Source: Candidatus Pacearchaeota archaeon (GTDB lineage Archaea > Nanobdellota > Nanobdellia > Pacearchaeales > GW2011-AR1). From it: 6,326 nt of DNA. The position numbers and the translations under genes are program-made. The stretch's first letter is position 1; each line of letters starts with the position of its first letter. Below are positions 1 through 6,128 of this stretch, piece after piece. The stretch spans positions 1-6,326 of the forward strand of contig NZCQ01000046.1 of the NCBI GenBank assembly GCA_002688335.1. The letters are read 5' to 3'. A model generated the notes under the pieces. That model saw only the letters and a program-made list of their open reading frames with translations, ran no database searches and was not told the origin of the DNA.

Positions 1-84
1 AATAATCCTATATCTAATAAACTTAAGACTCGAGATAACTATTTCAGTAGGATCTAACAAACTGGTATATTGATAGAAACAAAG

Positions 85-1971
85 TTATTTCAACCTAATA
101 GTCTCTAGATTTCTTGGGACATTTGTCTCAATATGGTGCAATTTGTAAATAGAAGATGCAAGATCAAGGCATCTACTTTGTTCCCCATGATTAAGAATAA
201 TCTTTGAGGCTCTTGGTTGAGTTCTGTTAGAATAATCTATTAATTCATTTCTTCCTGCATGAGCAGACAAGCCATCTATGGTCACAACATCAAAATTAAC
301 ATCTATTCTCTCTTCTTTTCCTTCAACATTCATCATAACCTGCTTAACTCCATCTTGAACTTGCCTACCCATTGATCCTGCACCTTGATAACAAACAAAA
401 CACAACTTATTATCCTTATTAGAAGCAAAATGTCTAAAATATTCTACAGAGGCTCCTCCAACCAACATTCCTGAAGTTGCAAGAACTACACAAGGCTTTC
501 CCTCAATAACCTCTTTTCTTTCACTAGGGCTCCCAACTCTCTGGAAAACATCGGAAACAAAAGGATTCTTATCTTGGAAAATATCTCTCCTTACTTGACT
601 ATTCAGAAAGTCTGGATACGCAGTATGTATCCCATTTATATCCCAGATCATTCCATCAATATAAATTGGGATTTTTGGTAATCTTCCATTTCTCATTGCT
701 TCTTCTAAAATAAGCATTGTCTCTTGTGCACGTCCAAGCCCAAGTTCGGGGATAAGTATTTTCCCTCCCTTATCGATTGTTTCATTAATCTCGTTAATAA
801 TTCTATCTTCAGATTCTTTTCTTGAAGGCAATATATTATCCCTCCCACCATAAGTCGCCTCAAGTATCATGGTCTCCATTCTCGGAAAGTTACTGACTGC
901 ACGATCAAGCAATCTAGTTCTAATATATTTAATATCTCCACTATAAACTAAATTATGAGCTCCATTTCCTATATTAATATGAGTTACAGCACTCCCCAAA
1001 CAATGACCTGAGTTATAGAATGTAATCCTCATATCTGGAGCAATATCAGTGACTTCATTAAAGTCTAGACAAATAGTGTGCTTCACCATCTCCTTAACAT
1101 CAACAGAAGAGAACAATGGGGCTGCAGCTTGCTTATATGCCACACCAATGAAGTCCAATGCCAATAGCGCAGATAGGTCTCTAGTAGGAGCAGTCATATA
1201 GATAGGCCCCCTATATCCCATTCTAAACAAATAAGGGATCAATCCTGAATGGTCTAAGTGTGCATGACTTAGAATGATAGCATCCAATTCATTTATCTTG
1301 AACTCAGATACATCGAGATAAGGAAATTTATCCTTGCCTTTTCCAGCAGGATTAATTCCACAATCAATCAAAACCTTTGATTGTTGAGTTTGTAATAAAA
1401 TGCATGACCTACCAACCTGCCTCCCTCCTCCTAAGAAGGTGGTCCTTATCCAGCCCTCCATTTTCTCCGGATTCCACTCCTTATAGATCTTCTTACCAAC
1501 AGAATTCAAGAACCTCTTTCTCGTATTATTGTTCTGATACAAAACATTCCTAATGTTTTCAGTTATTTTGCTTTGAATCGCAGGAGATCTCTGTATCTGT
1601 GCAACCCACAAACTCTTATCTTTTATATCTTTCAAGATCATCCCAGATTTTCCTATGACAAGCCCAGGCCTTTTAGCTTCAACAACGACAATACCCCTCT
1701 GATCATCAAACAATATATTCGTCAGCTCGGCTTCTTCAGGAACCGTCCCTCTAATGATATCCTCAGTCTCTTCATGAGACTTCAAAAGTTTTGTATCCGC
1801 CCTTAACTCAATTCTTTTTTTAAACTTATTCACAAGTTCTCTAATCTTACCATCATTATTCATAAAGAAATCTATATCGTCAGTATAGAGCACTATGTTT
1901 GCAGCCTCAAAATTAGCACTACTAATTACCTTAGGCAATTCTTTCTGAATATCTTTTAATATATCTGACAT
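85..1971 (-). CDS. fttA: aCPSF1/FttA, KH-MBL-beta-CASP ribonuclease and transcription termination factor
   Basis: Archaeal homologue of eukaryotic CPSF73. The family cleaves nascent RNA after U-rich tracts, and is known to drive transcription termination and RNA 3'-end formation as a homodimer. The 628 residues match the usual family length. Two KH-like domains come first (about 1-70 and 71-145). Only the second has a GxxG loop, GKSG at 107-110. The metallo-beta-lactamase core follows from about 172, with HAHLDH at 236-241, H323 in SGHCLGS and D346 in YSGD as zinc ligands. The beta-CASP part has motif A E371 in EATYGG, motif B H571 in SAHAG and motif C H595 in LNHGEQ. The C-terminus ends in PRNLETIRL, the conserved dimerisation tail. 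All catalytic residues are present, so the enzyme should be active. The ATG at 1971 puts the first KH domain at the very N-terminus; there is no convincing Shine-Dalgarno, only GATGGG a few bases upstream. It lies 196 bp downstream of psmB on the same strand. Confidence 0.97.
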   Translation of the reverse strand: MSDILKDIQKELPKVISSANFEAANIVLYTDDIDFFMNNDGKIRELVNKFKKRIELRADTKLLKSHEETEDIIRGTVPEEAELTNILFDDQRGIVVVEAKRPGLVIGKSGMILKDIKDKSLWVAQIQRSPAIQSKITENIRNVLYQNNNTRKRFLNSVGKKIYKEWNPEKMEGWIRTTFLGGGRQVGRSCILLQTQQSKVLIDCGINPAGKGKDKFPYLDVSEFKINELDAIILSHAHLDHSGLIPYLFRMGYRGPIYMTAPTRDLSALLALDFIGVAYKQAAAPLFSSVDVKEMVKHTICLDFNEVTDIAPDMRITFYNSGHCLGSAVTHINIGNGAHNLVYSGDIKYIRTRLLDRAVSNFPRMETMILEATYGGRDNILPSRKESEDRIINEINETIDKGGKILIPELGLGRAQETMLILEEAMRNGRLPKIPIYIDGMIWDINGIHTAYPDFLNSQVRRDIFQDKNPFVSDVFQRVGSPSERKEVIEGKPCVVLATSGMLVGGASVEYFRHFASNKDNKLCFVCYQGAGSMGRQVQDGVKQVMMNVEGKEERIDVNFDVVTIDGLSAHAGRNELIDYSNRTQPRASKIILNHGEQSRCLDLASSIYKLHHIETNVPRNLETIRLK

Positions 1972-1983
1972 TTTTTCCCATCT

Positions 1984-1989
1984 AAAAAA
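1984..1989 (-). terminator. T6 tract just upstream of the aCPSF1 start
   Basis: On the minus strand there are six consecutive T residues 12 bases before the aCPSF1 ATG. Archaeal terminators, and the substrates of aCPSF1 itself, are short U-rich tracts, so this could end transcripts reading through from psmB or weaken the gene's own leader transcript. A palindrome able to form a five-pair hairpin lies seven bases before it. Only the tract is seen; its role is inferred. Confidence 0.25.
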
Positions 1990-1996
1990 CGGCAGG

Positions 1997-2010
1997 TTAG
2001 AAATTTCTAA
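1997..2010. repeat. 14-bp perfect palindrome in the aCPSF1 leader
   Basis: TTAGAAATTTCTAA reads the same on both strands. It lies 26-39 bases before the aCPSF1 ATG, where transcription would start if the nearer TATA-like box (2022-2028) is used. It could be a dimeric regulator's operator or, in RNA, a five-pair hairpin with an AATT loop. It is AT-rich, so chance is possible. Confidence 0.45.
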
Positions 2011-2018
2011 TTTCTTTA

Positions 2019-2045
2019 CTGTATATAATCTATTGATTTATACAG
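2019..2045 (-). promoter_or_regulatory. aCPSF1 promoter region: two TATA-like boxes in an inverted repeat
   Basis: Read on the minus strand, this stretch holds TATAAAT (2042 to 2036) and TTATATA (2028 to 2022), both good archaeal TATA-like boxes. Start sites about 25 bases downstream would give leaders of roughly 25-45 bases for aCPSF1. The whole stretch is also an imperfect inverted repeat: CTGTATATAATC at 2019-2030 and GATTTATACAG at 2035-2045 pair over 11 positions with one bulged base and a four-base centre. The promoter call is from position and composition. The symmetry may be a by-product of two nearby TATA boxes. Confidence 0.5.
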
Positions 2046-2053
2046 CCGAAATG

Positions 2054-2066
2054 ATCACGAAGTGAT
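2054..2066. repeat. Small hairpin ATCAC-GAA-GTGAT
   Basis: Five perfect pairs close a three-base loop in the psmB-aCPSF1 gap. The nine bases TCACGAAGT at 2055-2063 recur at 2959-2967 at the rad50 3' end. The GTGAT half resembles an archaeal Shine-Dalgarno but is too far from any start here. No function is assigned. Confidence 0.3.
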
Positions 2067-2105
2067 TCTTTCTAGTCTGACATTTTCTTGAGTTTAACGT
2101 ATTAA

Positions 2106-2135
2106 CTATCCCAAACTTTCATAATGGTGGGATAG
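2106..2135 (-). repeat. Inverted repeat downstream of psmB (8-bp stem, 14-base loop)
   Basis: CTATCCCA at 2106-2113 is perfectly complementary to TGGGATAG at 2128-2135, and in minus-strand RNA two G-U pairs extend the stem to ten. It starts about 33 bases after the psmB stop, so it would fold in the psmB 3' untranslated region. There is no U-run directly after it, so it is not a classical intrinsic terminator. It could stabilise the mRNA 3' end or act as a regulator site for the downstream gene. Confidence 0.5.
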
Positions 2136-2167
2136 CCCATCTTAGTAATTACTATAACAATTATAAT

Positions 2168-2842
2168 TTATCTTCTATCACCTTGCTTGTCTTTATACTC
2201 TGCTGAGATTTTCTTTGCAACCGCATGAGTTATCTCCCCTTCTTTTATTACAAAAATATCCATTCCATAACCAGATCCTGTATCTCTTTGCGTTGAGGAT
2301 TTTAACGCCTCTTCCACCAATTTAACTCCTTCCTTAGTATCTTTGTTTTCACTGTATTCTCTCTCGAGAAATCCCAACACAAAAGGCATCCCAGATCCAA
2401 AGTTAGCATCATAATCTTCAACTTTCATAGCAGTTCCAGCAGGCTCAATTGAATAAAGTTCAGCACTTCCATCTTCATTAAATCCAGCTATTAAAGTTCC
2501 AACAATTGAAGGAACCATTGAGGGCTGCCTTATATTCCTATAAGTCATCATCCCAATCAAATTTGCAGCTTCTCTAACAGTAGGCCTACTCTTAGATCTT
2601 AACTCCTTCAATCTCAATTCCGCTGCAATAACTTTCTTCTGTAATTCTATATCTGCAACCATTCCAGTGGCAGAAATAACCAAGTAGTCATTTATCTTAA
2701 TCGCTTTCTGAACATTTTTACCTACAACAAGATTCCCTGCAGTACTTTGTCTATCTGCCCCCATAACAACTCCATCTTTACAGACAACTCCAACTATCGT
2801 TGTACCAGATTTTAGAAAATTACCTTTTAATTCTTGATCCAT
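2168..2842 (-). CDS. psmB: Proteasome subunit beta (20S core, catalytic)
   Basis: Catalytic beta subunit of the archaeal 20S proteasome. Two beta heptamer rings sit between alpha rings and degrade proteins unfolded by PAN or Cdc48-type ATPases in the cytoplasm. The 224-residue precursor has a 13-residue propeptide ending in Gly13; self-cleavage before T14 would expose the N-terminal threonine nucleophile. The other active-site residues are in place: D30 and K46 (mature D17 and K33), and D187 and S190 in RDTGSG (equivalents of D166 and S169). SATGMVAD at 57-64 and GSG at 149-151 also fit the family. The ATG at 2842 gives a normal short propeptide, so the start is secure despite no clear ribosome binding site. 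The alpha subunit and ATPase are not in this window. It lies 124 bp downstream of rad50 and upstream of aCPSF1, all on one strand. A TATA box about 70 bases upstream suggests its own promoter. Confidence 0.97.
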   Translation of the reverse strand: MDQELKGNFLKSGTTIVGVVCKDGVVMGADRQSTAGNLVVGKNVQKAIKINDYLVISATGMVADIELQKKVIAAELRLKELRSKSRPTVREAANLIGMMTYRNIRQPSMVPSIVGTLIAGFNEDGSAELYSIEPAGTAMKVEDYDANFGSGMPFVLGFLEREYSENKDTKEGVKLVEEALKSSTQRDTGSGYGMDIFVIKEGEITHAVAKKISAEYKDKQGDRR

Positions 2843-2909
2843 TTTAAAACCCTAAGTTATAAACCATTACTAAATTTTTAGAATGTACAAATACTATTGG
2901 TCTAAGGGG

Positions 2910-2918
2910 TTTATAAAG
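2910..2918 (-). promoter_or_regulatory. TATA box of psmB
   Basis: The minus strand reads CTTTATAAA, a near-ideal archaeal TATA box, in the rad50-psmB gap. A start about 25 bases downstream (near 2888) would leave a leader of roughly 45 bases before the psmB ATG. A second TATA-like stretch at 2856-2864 is too close to the ATG to serve it. Confidence 0.55.
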
Positions 2919-2949
2919 TTTTTGTTGATTACAGTAGTGTGCACTCTCA

Positions 2950-2961
2950 TGACATATGTCA
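2950..2961. repeat. 12-bp perfect palindrome after the rad50 stop
   Basis: TGACATATGTCA is a perfect palindrome five bases beyond the rad50 stop codon and about 32 bases upstream of the psmB TATA box. Its position suits an operator for psmB or a 3'-end element of rad50. No binding protein can be named from sequence alone. Confidence 0.4.
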
Positions 2962-2966
2962 CGAAG

Positions 2967-5021
2967 TTATACACCATCAACCCTACTCACCCCATCAACC
3001 TTATCAATCTTAATTATATTATCAACAAAATCTTCCATTCTCTGTTCATGACTAACTAGAATCAACTGATCAATTTCTAATTGGCTAAGAACATCCCTCA
3101 TTTTATCTAATTGTTGAGCTGAAAAACCATCTGTTGGTTCGTCAAGAATAACTAAATTAGAAGTTTTAATATTGCTAAGAATAGAATTGATAACTTGATT
3201 TAATGAAAGTCTGTAAGCAAGAGCTATTGCAGTTCTCTCACCCCCACTAAGAAATTCATAATCTAGTTCATAGTCTTTTTGCTCAATAATTGGAGAGAAA
3301 TCATCACCCAGTCTAGCAGAAAGATTCTCAGAAACAAGTATAGAAAACCATTTAGAAAACAATTTTGAAAATTTCTCCTTCAATGTTATCATTATCTGTT
3401 TCTCTGTAAATAAAACAATCTCCAGAAATTTCTCAGAAATCCAGAATTCCAATTCCTTCATTTTTTTAGTCTTATTTTTCAACAGCTCTTTCTTATCAAC
3501 ATTTTCTTGTTTCTCTTTTATTTGTTCTTCAATAAACTCTATATCCTTACTTATCTCAGCCCTCCTCACAGATAACTCTCTCTCCTTTATTTTGGCCTCT
3601 TTCAATTCTTTGTCTCTCTCCATAAAAACCACATCATATTTCTCAAATTCTTTTATAGACTCATTAATCTTCCCAATTTTTTTCATAATCTCCTCAACAT
3701 TAAGAACCAAGGTCGATCTTTCTCCTTCCAAATTTAAAACATCTCGATCTTTCTCCTTTATATTCTCTAGTCTTATCTTCAGAAAATCCATTTCAGACTT
3801 CTTGTTTTCAAATCCATCAATCAATCTTCTAACTACATCTATTTTCTCATTTAAATCAGACTTCTTTTTAATCAATTCATCAGCACTTCTTCTAGATCTC
3901 TCAATTTCATTATTAGCATTATCCAGAATATTGTCTTTATAACTTGAAGAAACTTCTTGCAAACAAGTAGGACACTTATCAAGGCCAGATATTTTCCTTA
4001 TAAGCAATCTAGCTTCAGCATCTTTTGCCTCAGAAGATTTAATTCTTCCAATAACATCCATAAGCTCCTTTTGCAATCCTTCAAGCTTGTCCTTCTGGAA
4101 TCTAATCCTCTCATTTATAGAATTATATTCATCTACATTAAACTTCAATTTCTCGCTTTCAACAATCTGCTGCTTAATAACATCAATTTTTCCATTAACG
4201 TCTTTAATTTGTAGATTCTTTTCACTCAGTAACATATCCACCTTAGATTTCTCATTTTCAAGAGATCTTTTCTCATTTATTTTTCCCATCGTCTCCTCTA
4301 AAATATCCTCTCTCAATTTAACTTCATTCAGAGATTCATTATATTTAGATTCAATTTCTCCTAACTTCTCCTTAGATTCCTTTAACTCTTTCTTTTTCAA
4401 TATGACAGATTCCCTCAAAACATCTAAATCTTGGTACAATGCACTATTTATCCTAATCTTTTCTCTTAGCCTAGAAGTTAAAATAGAGGCGTTATCCTGT
4501 ATCCGTTTATACTTATCAATTCCGAAAACATGTCTTAATATGTTCAATCTGGTTTCTCCAGATTCTAAAACAATTTGCTTCATCTCTTCTTGAGGAGTAT
4601 ATACTGTAAATTTATACAAAAGGTTTGTTTTCTTGGAGAATTCTTTAGGATAATTTAACAATTCCAAAACTTTTGCTTTTATCTCAGTCACACTTTCCTC
4701 AAACTTCTCTCCATCAACAATAATTGAGACATAATCCTGCGTAACTGATTTCTTCCCTCTCTTTAATTTTCTCTCAATAATTATATCCTTATTATCAATC
4801 TCAAATTCTAGAACAACTCTAGCATTCTCTCGATCATTCCTTAACAAAGATGCAGCCTTTTGAGAAGGCTGAATTCCAAATAAAGCAAACTCTATTGCCA
4901 ATAATATGGTAGTCTTTCCAGAACCTATATCTCCAGATAGCAATGTAGATCCCCTAGGAAAAACAACTTCCTGATCACTGTAACTTCTTAAGTTCTCAAT
5001 TACCAACTTTTTTAATAGCAT
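2967..5021 (-). CDS. rad50: Rad50-type SMC family ATPase with zinc hook
   Basis: ATP-driven DNA-binding subunit of the Rad50-Mre11 type, which tethers and processes double-strand breaks. The N-terminal lobe has Walker A GDIGSGKTT (30-38) and Q-loop Q144 in YTPQEEM. A long Lys/Glu-rich coiled coil runs from about 180 to 345, turns at the zinc hook KCPTC (C350 and C353), and returns to about 540. The C-terminal lobe has the signature LSGGE (591-595), Walker B LVILDEP (623-629, D627 and E628) with D-loop DGFS, and switch histidine H658. At 684 residues it is clearly shorter than well-studied archaeal Rad50 proteins (about 850-900), mostly through shorter arms. No mre11, herA or nurA lies next to it here, unlike the common archaeal cluster. 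The tail repeats VDGV twice (VDGVSRVDGV), from a short repeat at 2973-2982 and 2991-3000. The ATG at 5021 puts Walker A at the usual distance, and a TATA box about 33 bases upstream implies a very short leader. The hook and Q-loop argue against a chromosomal SMC; a bacterial-like SbcC remains a close alternative name. Confidence 0.92.
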   Translation of the reverse strand: MLLKKLVIENLRSYSDQEVVFPRGSTLLSGDIGSGKTTILLAIEFALFGIQPSQKAASLLRNDRENARVVLEFEIDNKDIIIERKLKRGKKSVTQDYVSIIVDGEKFEESVTEIKAKVLELLNYPKEFSKKTNLLYKFTVYTPQEEMKQIVLESGETRLNILRHVFGIDKYKRIQDNASILTSRLREKIRINSALYQDLDVLRESVILKKKELKESKEKLGEIESKYNESLNEVKLREDILEETMGKINEKRSLENEKSKVDMLLSEKNLQIKDVNGKIDVIKQQIVESEKLKFNVDEYNSINERIRFQKDKLEGLQKELMDVIGRIKSSEAKDAEARLLIRKISGLDKCPTCLQEVSSSYKDNILDNANNEIERSRRSADELIKKKSDLNEKIDVVRRLIDGFENKKSEMDFLKIRLENIKEKDRDVLNLEGERSTLVLNVEEIMKKIGKINESIKEFEKYDVVFMERDKELKEAKIKERELSVRRAEISKDIEFIEEQIKEKQENVDKKELLKNKTKKMKELEFWISEKFLEIVLFTEKQIMITLKEKFSKLFSKWFSILVSENLSARLGDDFSPIIEQKDYELDYEFLSGGERTAIALAYRLSLNQVINSILSNIKTSNLVILDEPTDGFSAQQLDKMRDVLSQLEIDQLILVSHEQRMEDFVDNIIKIDKVDGVSRVDGV

Positions 5022-5049
5022 CTTCCTTTTTTGAAAAATAGTTCGTGAG

Positions 5050-5058
5050 ATTTATAAG
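5050..5058. promoter_or_regulatory. Bidirectional TATA-like element
   Basis: The core TTATAA is self-complementary and reads TTTATAAG on the plus strand and CTTATAAAT on the minus strand. Towards rad50 it lies about 33 bases before the ATG, which predicts a near-leaderless transcript. Towards the plus strand it would start transcription near 5080, just before the inverted repeat and small ORF. Use by rad50 is the stronger inference, because no other TATA box lies close to that start. Confidence 0.5.
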
Positions 5059-5089
5059 GATAGTTGTACTGAGAATAGTTAAACTTAGA

Positions 5090-5115
5090 TAAAATGAGTC
5101 AAAAATCTCATTTTA
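5090..5115. repeat. 9-bp inverted repeat with 8-base loop
   Basis: TAAAATGAG (5090-5098) and CTCATTTTA (5107-5115) are perfectly complementary. In plus-strand RNA the hairpin would bury the ATG at 5094. It could be an operator between the divergent genes or a small RNA hairpin. It is not followed by a T-run. Confidence 0.45.
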
Positions 5116-5321
5116 GTTGTTGTTTGTATAATTTATGGGCCTTGGTTAATATTTATGTTGGATTATCCATTTATGGAAGAATTAAAAATAAATCAATTAT
5201 TACTGCTAAGATGTTTGTGATTACCTTGTACAAGATTCAGATAGAATATTGGGATAAGACAAAATTCTCAAATGAGTTAAATTTAAAAACCTCTAATTTC
5301 TACTACCTCCAAACCGGTTGA
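5094..5321 (+). CDS. Doubtful small ORF, 75 residues
   Basis: This frame is not antisense to any other gene, but support is weak. It has no Shine-Dalgarno, and the start codon falls within a predicted hairpin. The composition (many Asn, Lys, Tyr and Ile) is what random AT-rich DNA gives. In its favour, a TATA-like box lies about 40 bases upstream, and residues 11-28 (LYNLWALVNIYVGLSIYG) are hydrophobic enough for one membrane segment. It ends 24 bases before the HTH gene and overlaps that gene's likely TATA box. I do not recognise it; non-coding spacer is the likelier reading. Confidence 0.2.
   Translation: MSQKSHFSCCLYNLWALVNIYVGLSIYGRIKNKSIITAKMFVITLYKIQIEYWDKTKFSNELNLKTSNFYYLQTG
5278..5290 (+). 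promoter_or_regulatory. Probable TATA box of the HTH gene
   Basis: The AT-rich stretch AATTTAAAAAC-like around 5279-5290 contains TTTAAAAA, a plausible archaeal TATA box. Initiation about 25 bases downstream (near 5311) would give a leader of about 35 bases that includes the GTGAT ribosome binding site. Confidence 0.4.
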
Positions 5322-5332
5322 AGAAGAGTTCT

Positions 5333-5337
5333 GTGAT
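5333..5337 (+). promoter_or_regulatory. Shine-Dalgarno GTGAT of the HTH gene
   Basis: GTGAT matches the archaeal consensus GGTGATC, which is complementary to the 16S rRNA 3' end. Eight bases separate it from the ATG at 5346, ideal spacing that fixes that start. It is the clearest ribosome binding site in the window. Confidence 0.6.
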
Positions 5338-5345
5338 AAATTAAG

Positions 5346-6002
5346 ATGGCAAGAGAAAGATCTAAACCTAGAACTGGAACATTCTTATCAGTAGCTCTCA
5401 GAGGAAGAATTGTGGGAAGAATGCATGAATTAGGCCTTAAACAAGCGGATATGGCAAAGGCCCTCAATCTTTCAAAAACTTCTGATAATTCTGCCGAAAG
5501 AGCTGCATCAAGAATTATTGCAGGTTCGAGGTGTCTTTATCAAGGCGAATCAAAAGAGTTGTTTGAATTTTTAGGAGATTCTATTGAATTTGAATGTTTT
5601 AGGGAGTATGCTGAAAGTGGAACATTCAATGAAGATACTTGGAATATGGAAGCGGTTGATCCTCTGAATAACCTAAGGCATGGACCTTATAGATTATATA
5701 ATGATAGCTGCAATGAGACATATAGTAGTTTAGGGAATGACCATATAAGAAAATGCGAATTAATTAGAGATCTCGGTTCTGGCTTAGAACCTTTACTTTC
5801 AAAGTATGAAGGAACATTAGTAATTGGAGATCTTCCAATTGAAGTAAAAGATGTTGAAGATGGGCCTACTACTTCTTATTTTGTTAGGTGTCAACAGATA
5901 CATAGAGCTTTAAATGAAACAACAAAACAAAGGAAGTTTCATGTAAGTTTAGCATCCAAGGTAGATGAACTACTTCAGAAATACGAGTCTGCAGATAGCT
6001 GA
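5346..6002 (+). CDS. XRE-like helix-turn-helix protein of unknown function
   Basis: 218 residues. The N-terminal part (about 17-68) looks like a helix-turn-helix of the XRE/Cro type: helix ALRGRIVGRMHEL, then KQADMAKAL with the typical Gln33 and Ala37, a serine-rich turn, and ASRIIAGSR resembling the usual third-helix end. The turn (43-52) is several residues longer than in a standard XRE domain, so the match is loose. Residues 72-200 match no family I can name; they are acidic and soluble-looking with five scattered cysteines (63, 84, 122, 137, 182) that form no CxxC pair. A short amphipathic helix (203-213) closes the protein. There is no signal peptide or membrane segment. It probably binds DNA, perhaps as a regulator of itself or a neighbour, but no target can be stated. 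It is transcribed away from rad50 and towards the antitoxin gene 126 bp downstream. The start is supported by GTGAT at 5333-5337. Confidence 0.85.
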   Translation: MARERSKPRTGTFLSVALRGRIVGRMHELGLKQADMAKALNLSKTSDNSAERAASRIIAGSRCLYQGESKELFEFLGDSIEFECFREYAESGTFNEDTWNMEAVDPLNNLRHGPYRLYNDSCNETYSSLGNDHIRKCELIRDLGSGLEPLLSKYEGTLVIGDLPIEVKDVEDGPTTSYFVRCQQIHRALNETTKQRKFHVSLASKVDELLQKYESADS

Positions 6003-6098
6003 TATTTTCACCTTCATCAATATTCTTAACAATCTCAGACAATCTATTAAAACAATTTAGAATCTATTCTACTTTCAGATCTCTGATTACTCAGAAAA

Positions 6099-6108
6099 AC
6101 TTAAATAA
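6099..6108 (+). promoter_or_regulatory. TATA box for a leaderless antitoxin transcript
   Basis: ACTTAAATAA is centred about 25 bases before the ATG at 6129, preceded by an A-rich stretch fitting a BRE. This spacing places the transcription start at or next to the start codon, implying a leaderless mRNA, which agrees with the lack of a ribosome binding site. The gene therefore likely has its own promoter and is not just read through from the HTH gene. Confidence 0.5.
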
Positions 6109-6128
6109 TCTCTAGCATTGTTATAAAA

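Larger units (their letters stand above)
5022..5345. other. Divergent intergenic region between rad50 and the HTH gene
   Basis: These 324 bases separate the minus-strand housekeeping genes from the plus-strand accessory genes. They hold a bidirectional TATA-like element (5050-5058), an inverted repeat (5090-5115), a doubtful 75-codon ORF, and a TATA box plus Shine-Dalgarno for the HTH gene. I see no tRNA, no CRISPR repeat and no convincing C/D-box RNA. An eight-base palindrome, AACCGGTT (5312-5319), lies just before the HTH gene. Confidence 0.6.

Noticed and set aside
1..84. Possible end of another gene at the left edge
   Set aside because: Stop codons interrupt the frames and there is no minus-strand ATG; it reads as spacer.
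1573..1806. Plus-strand open frame of 77 codons
   Set aside because: It is antisense to the KH and early MBL coding region of aCPSF1, has no family resemblance, and is a by-product of that gene's codon use.
2856..2864. Second TATA-like stretch before psmB
   Set aside because: It is centred only about 18 bases before the ATG, so transcription would begin inside the gene and lose the propeptide start.
2973..3000. Short direct repeat encoding VDGV twice at the Rad50 C-terminus
   Set aside because: Ten bases with one mismatch at 18-base spacing; most likely a small in-frame slippage in a non-essential tail.
3592..4593. Three plus-strand open frames (3592-3942, 3957-4214, 4087-4593)
   Set aside because: All lie antisense to the rad50 coiled coil. 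Their Ser/Phe/Leu/Ile-rich translations are the expected mirror of Lys/Glu-rich coding sequence, and two of them overlap each other.
6003..6128. Possible terminator or RNA between the HTH and antitoxin genes
   Set aside because: Only a T4 run follows the HTH stop codon, and there is no strong hairpin; apart from the TATA box at 6099-6108, nothing can be supported.
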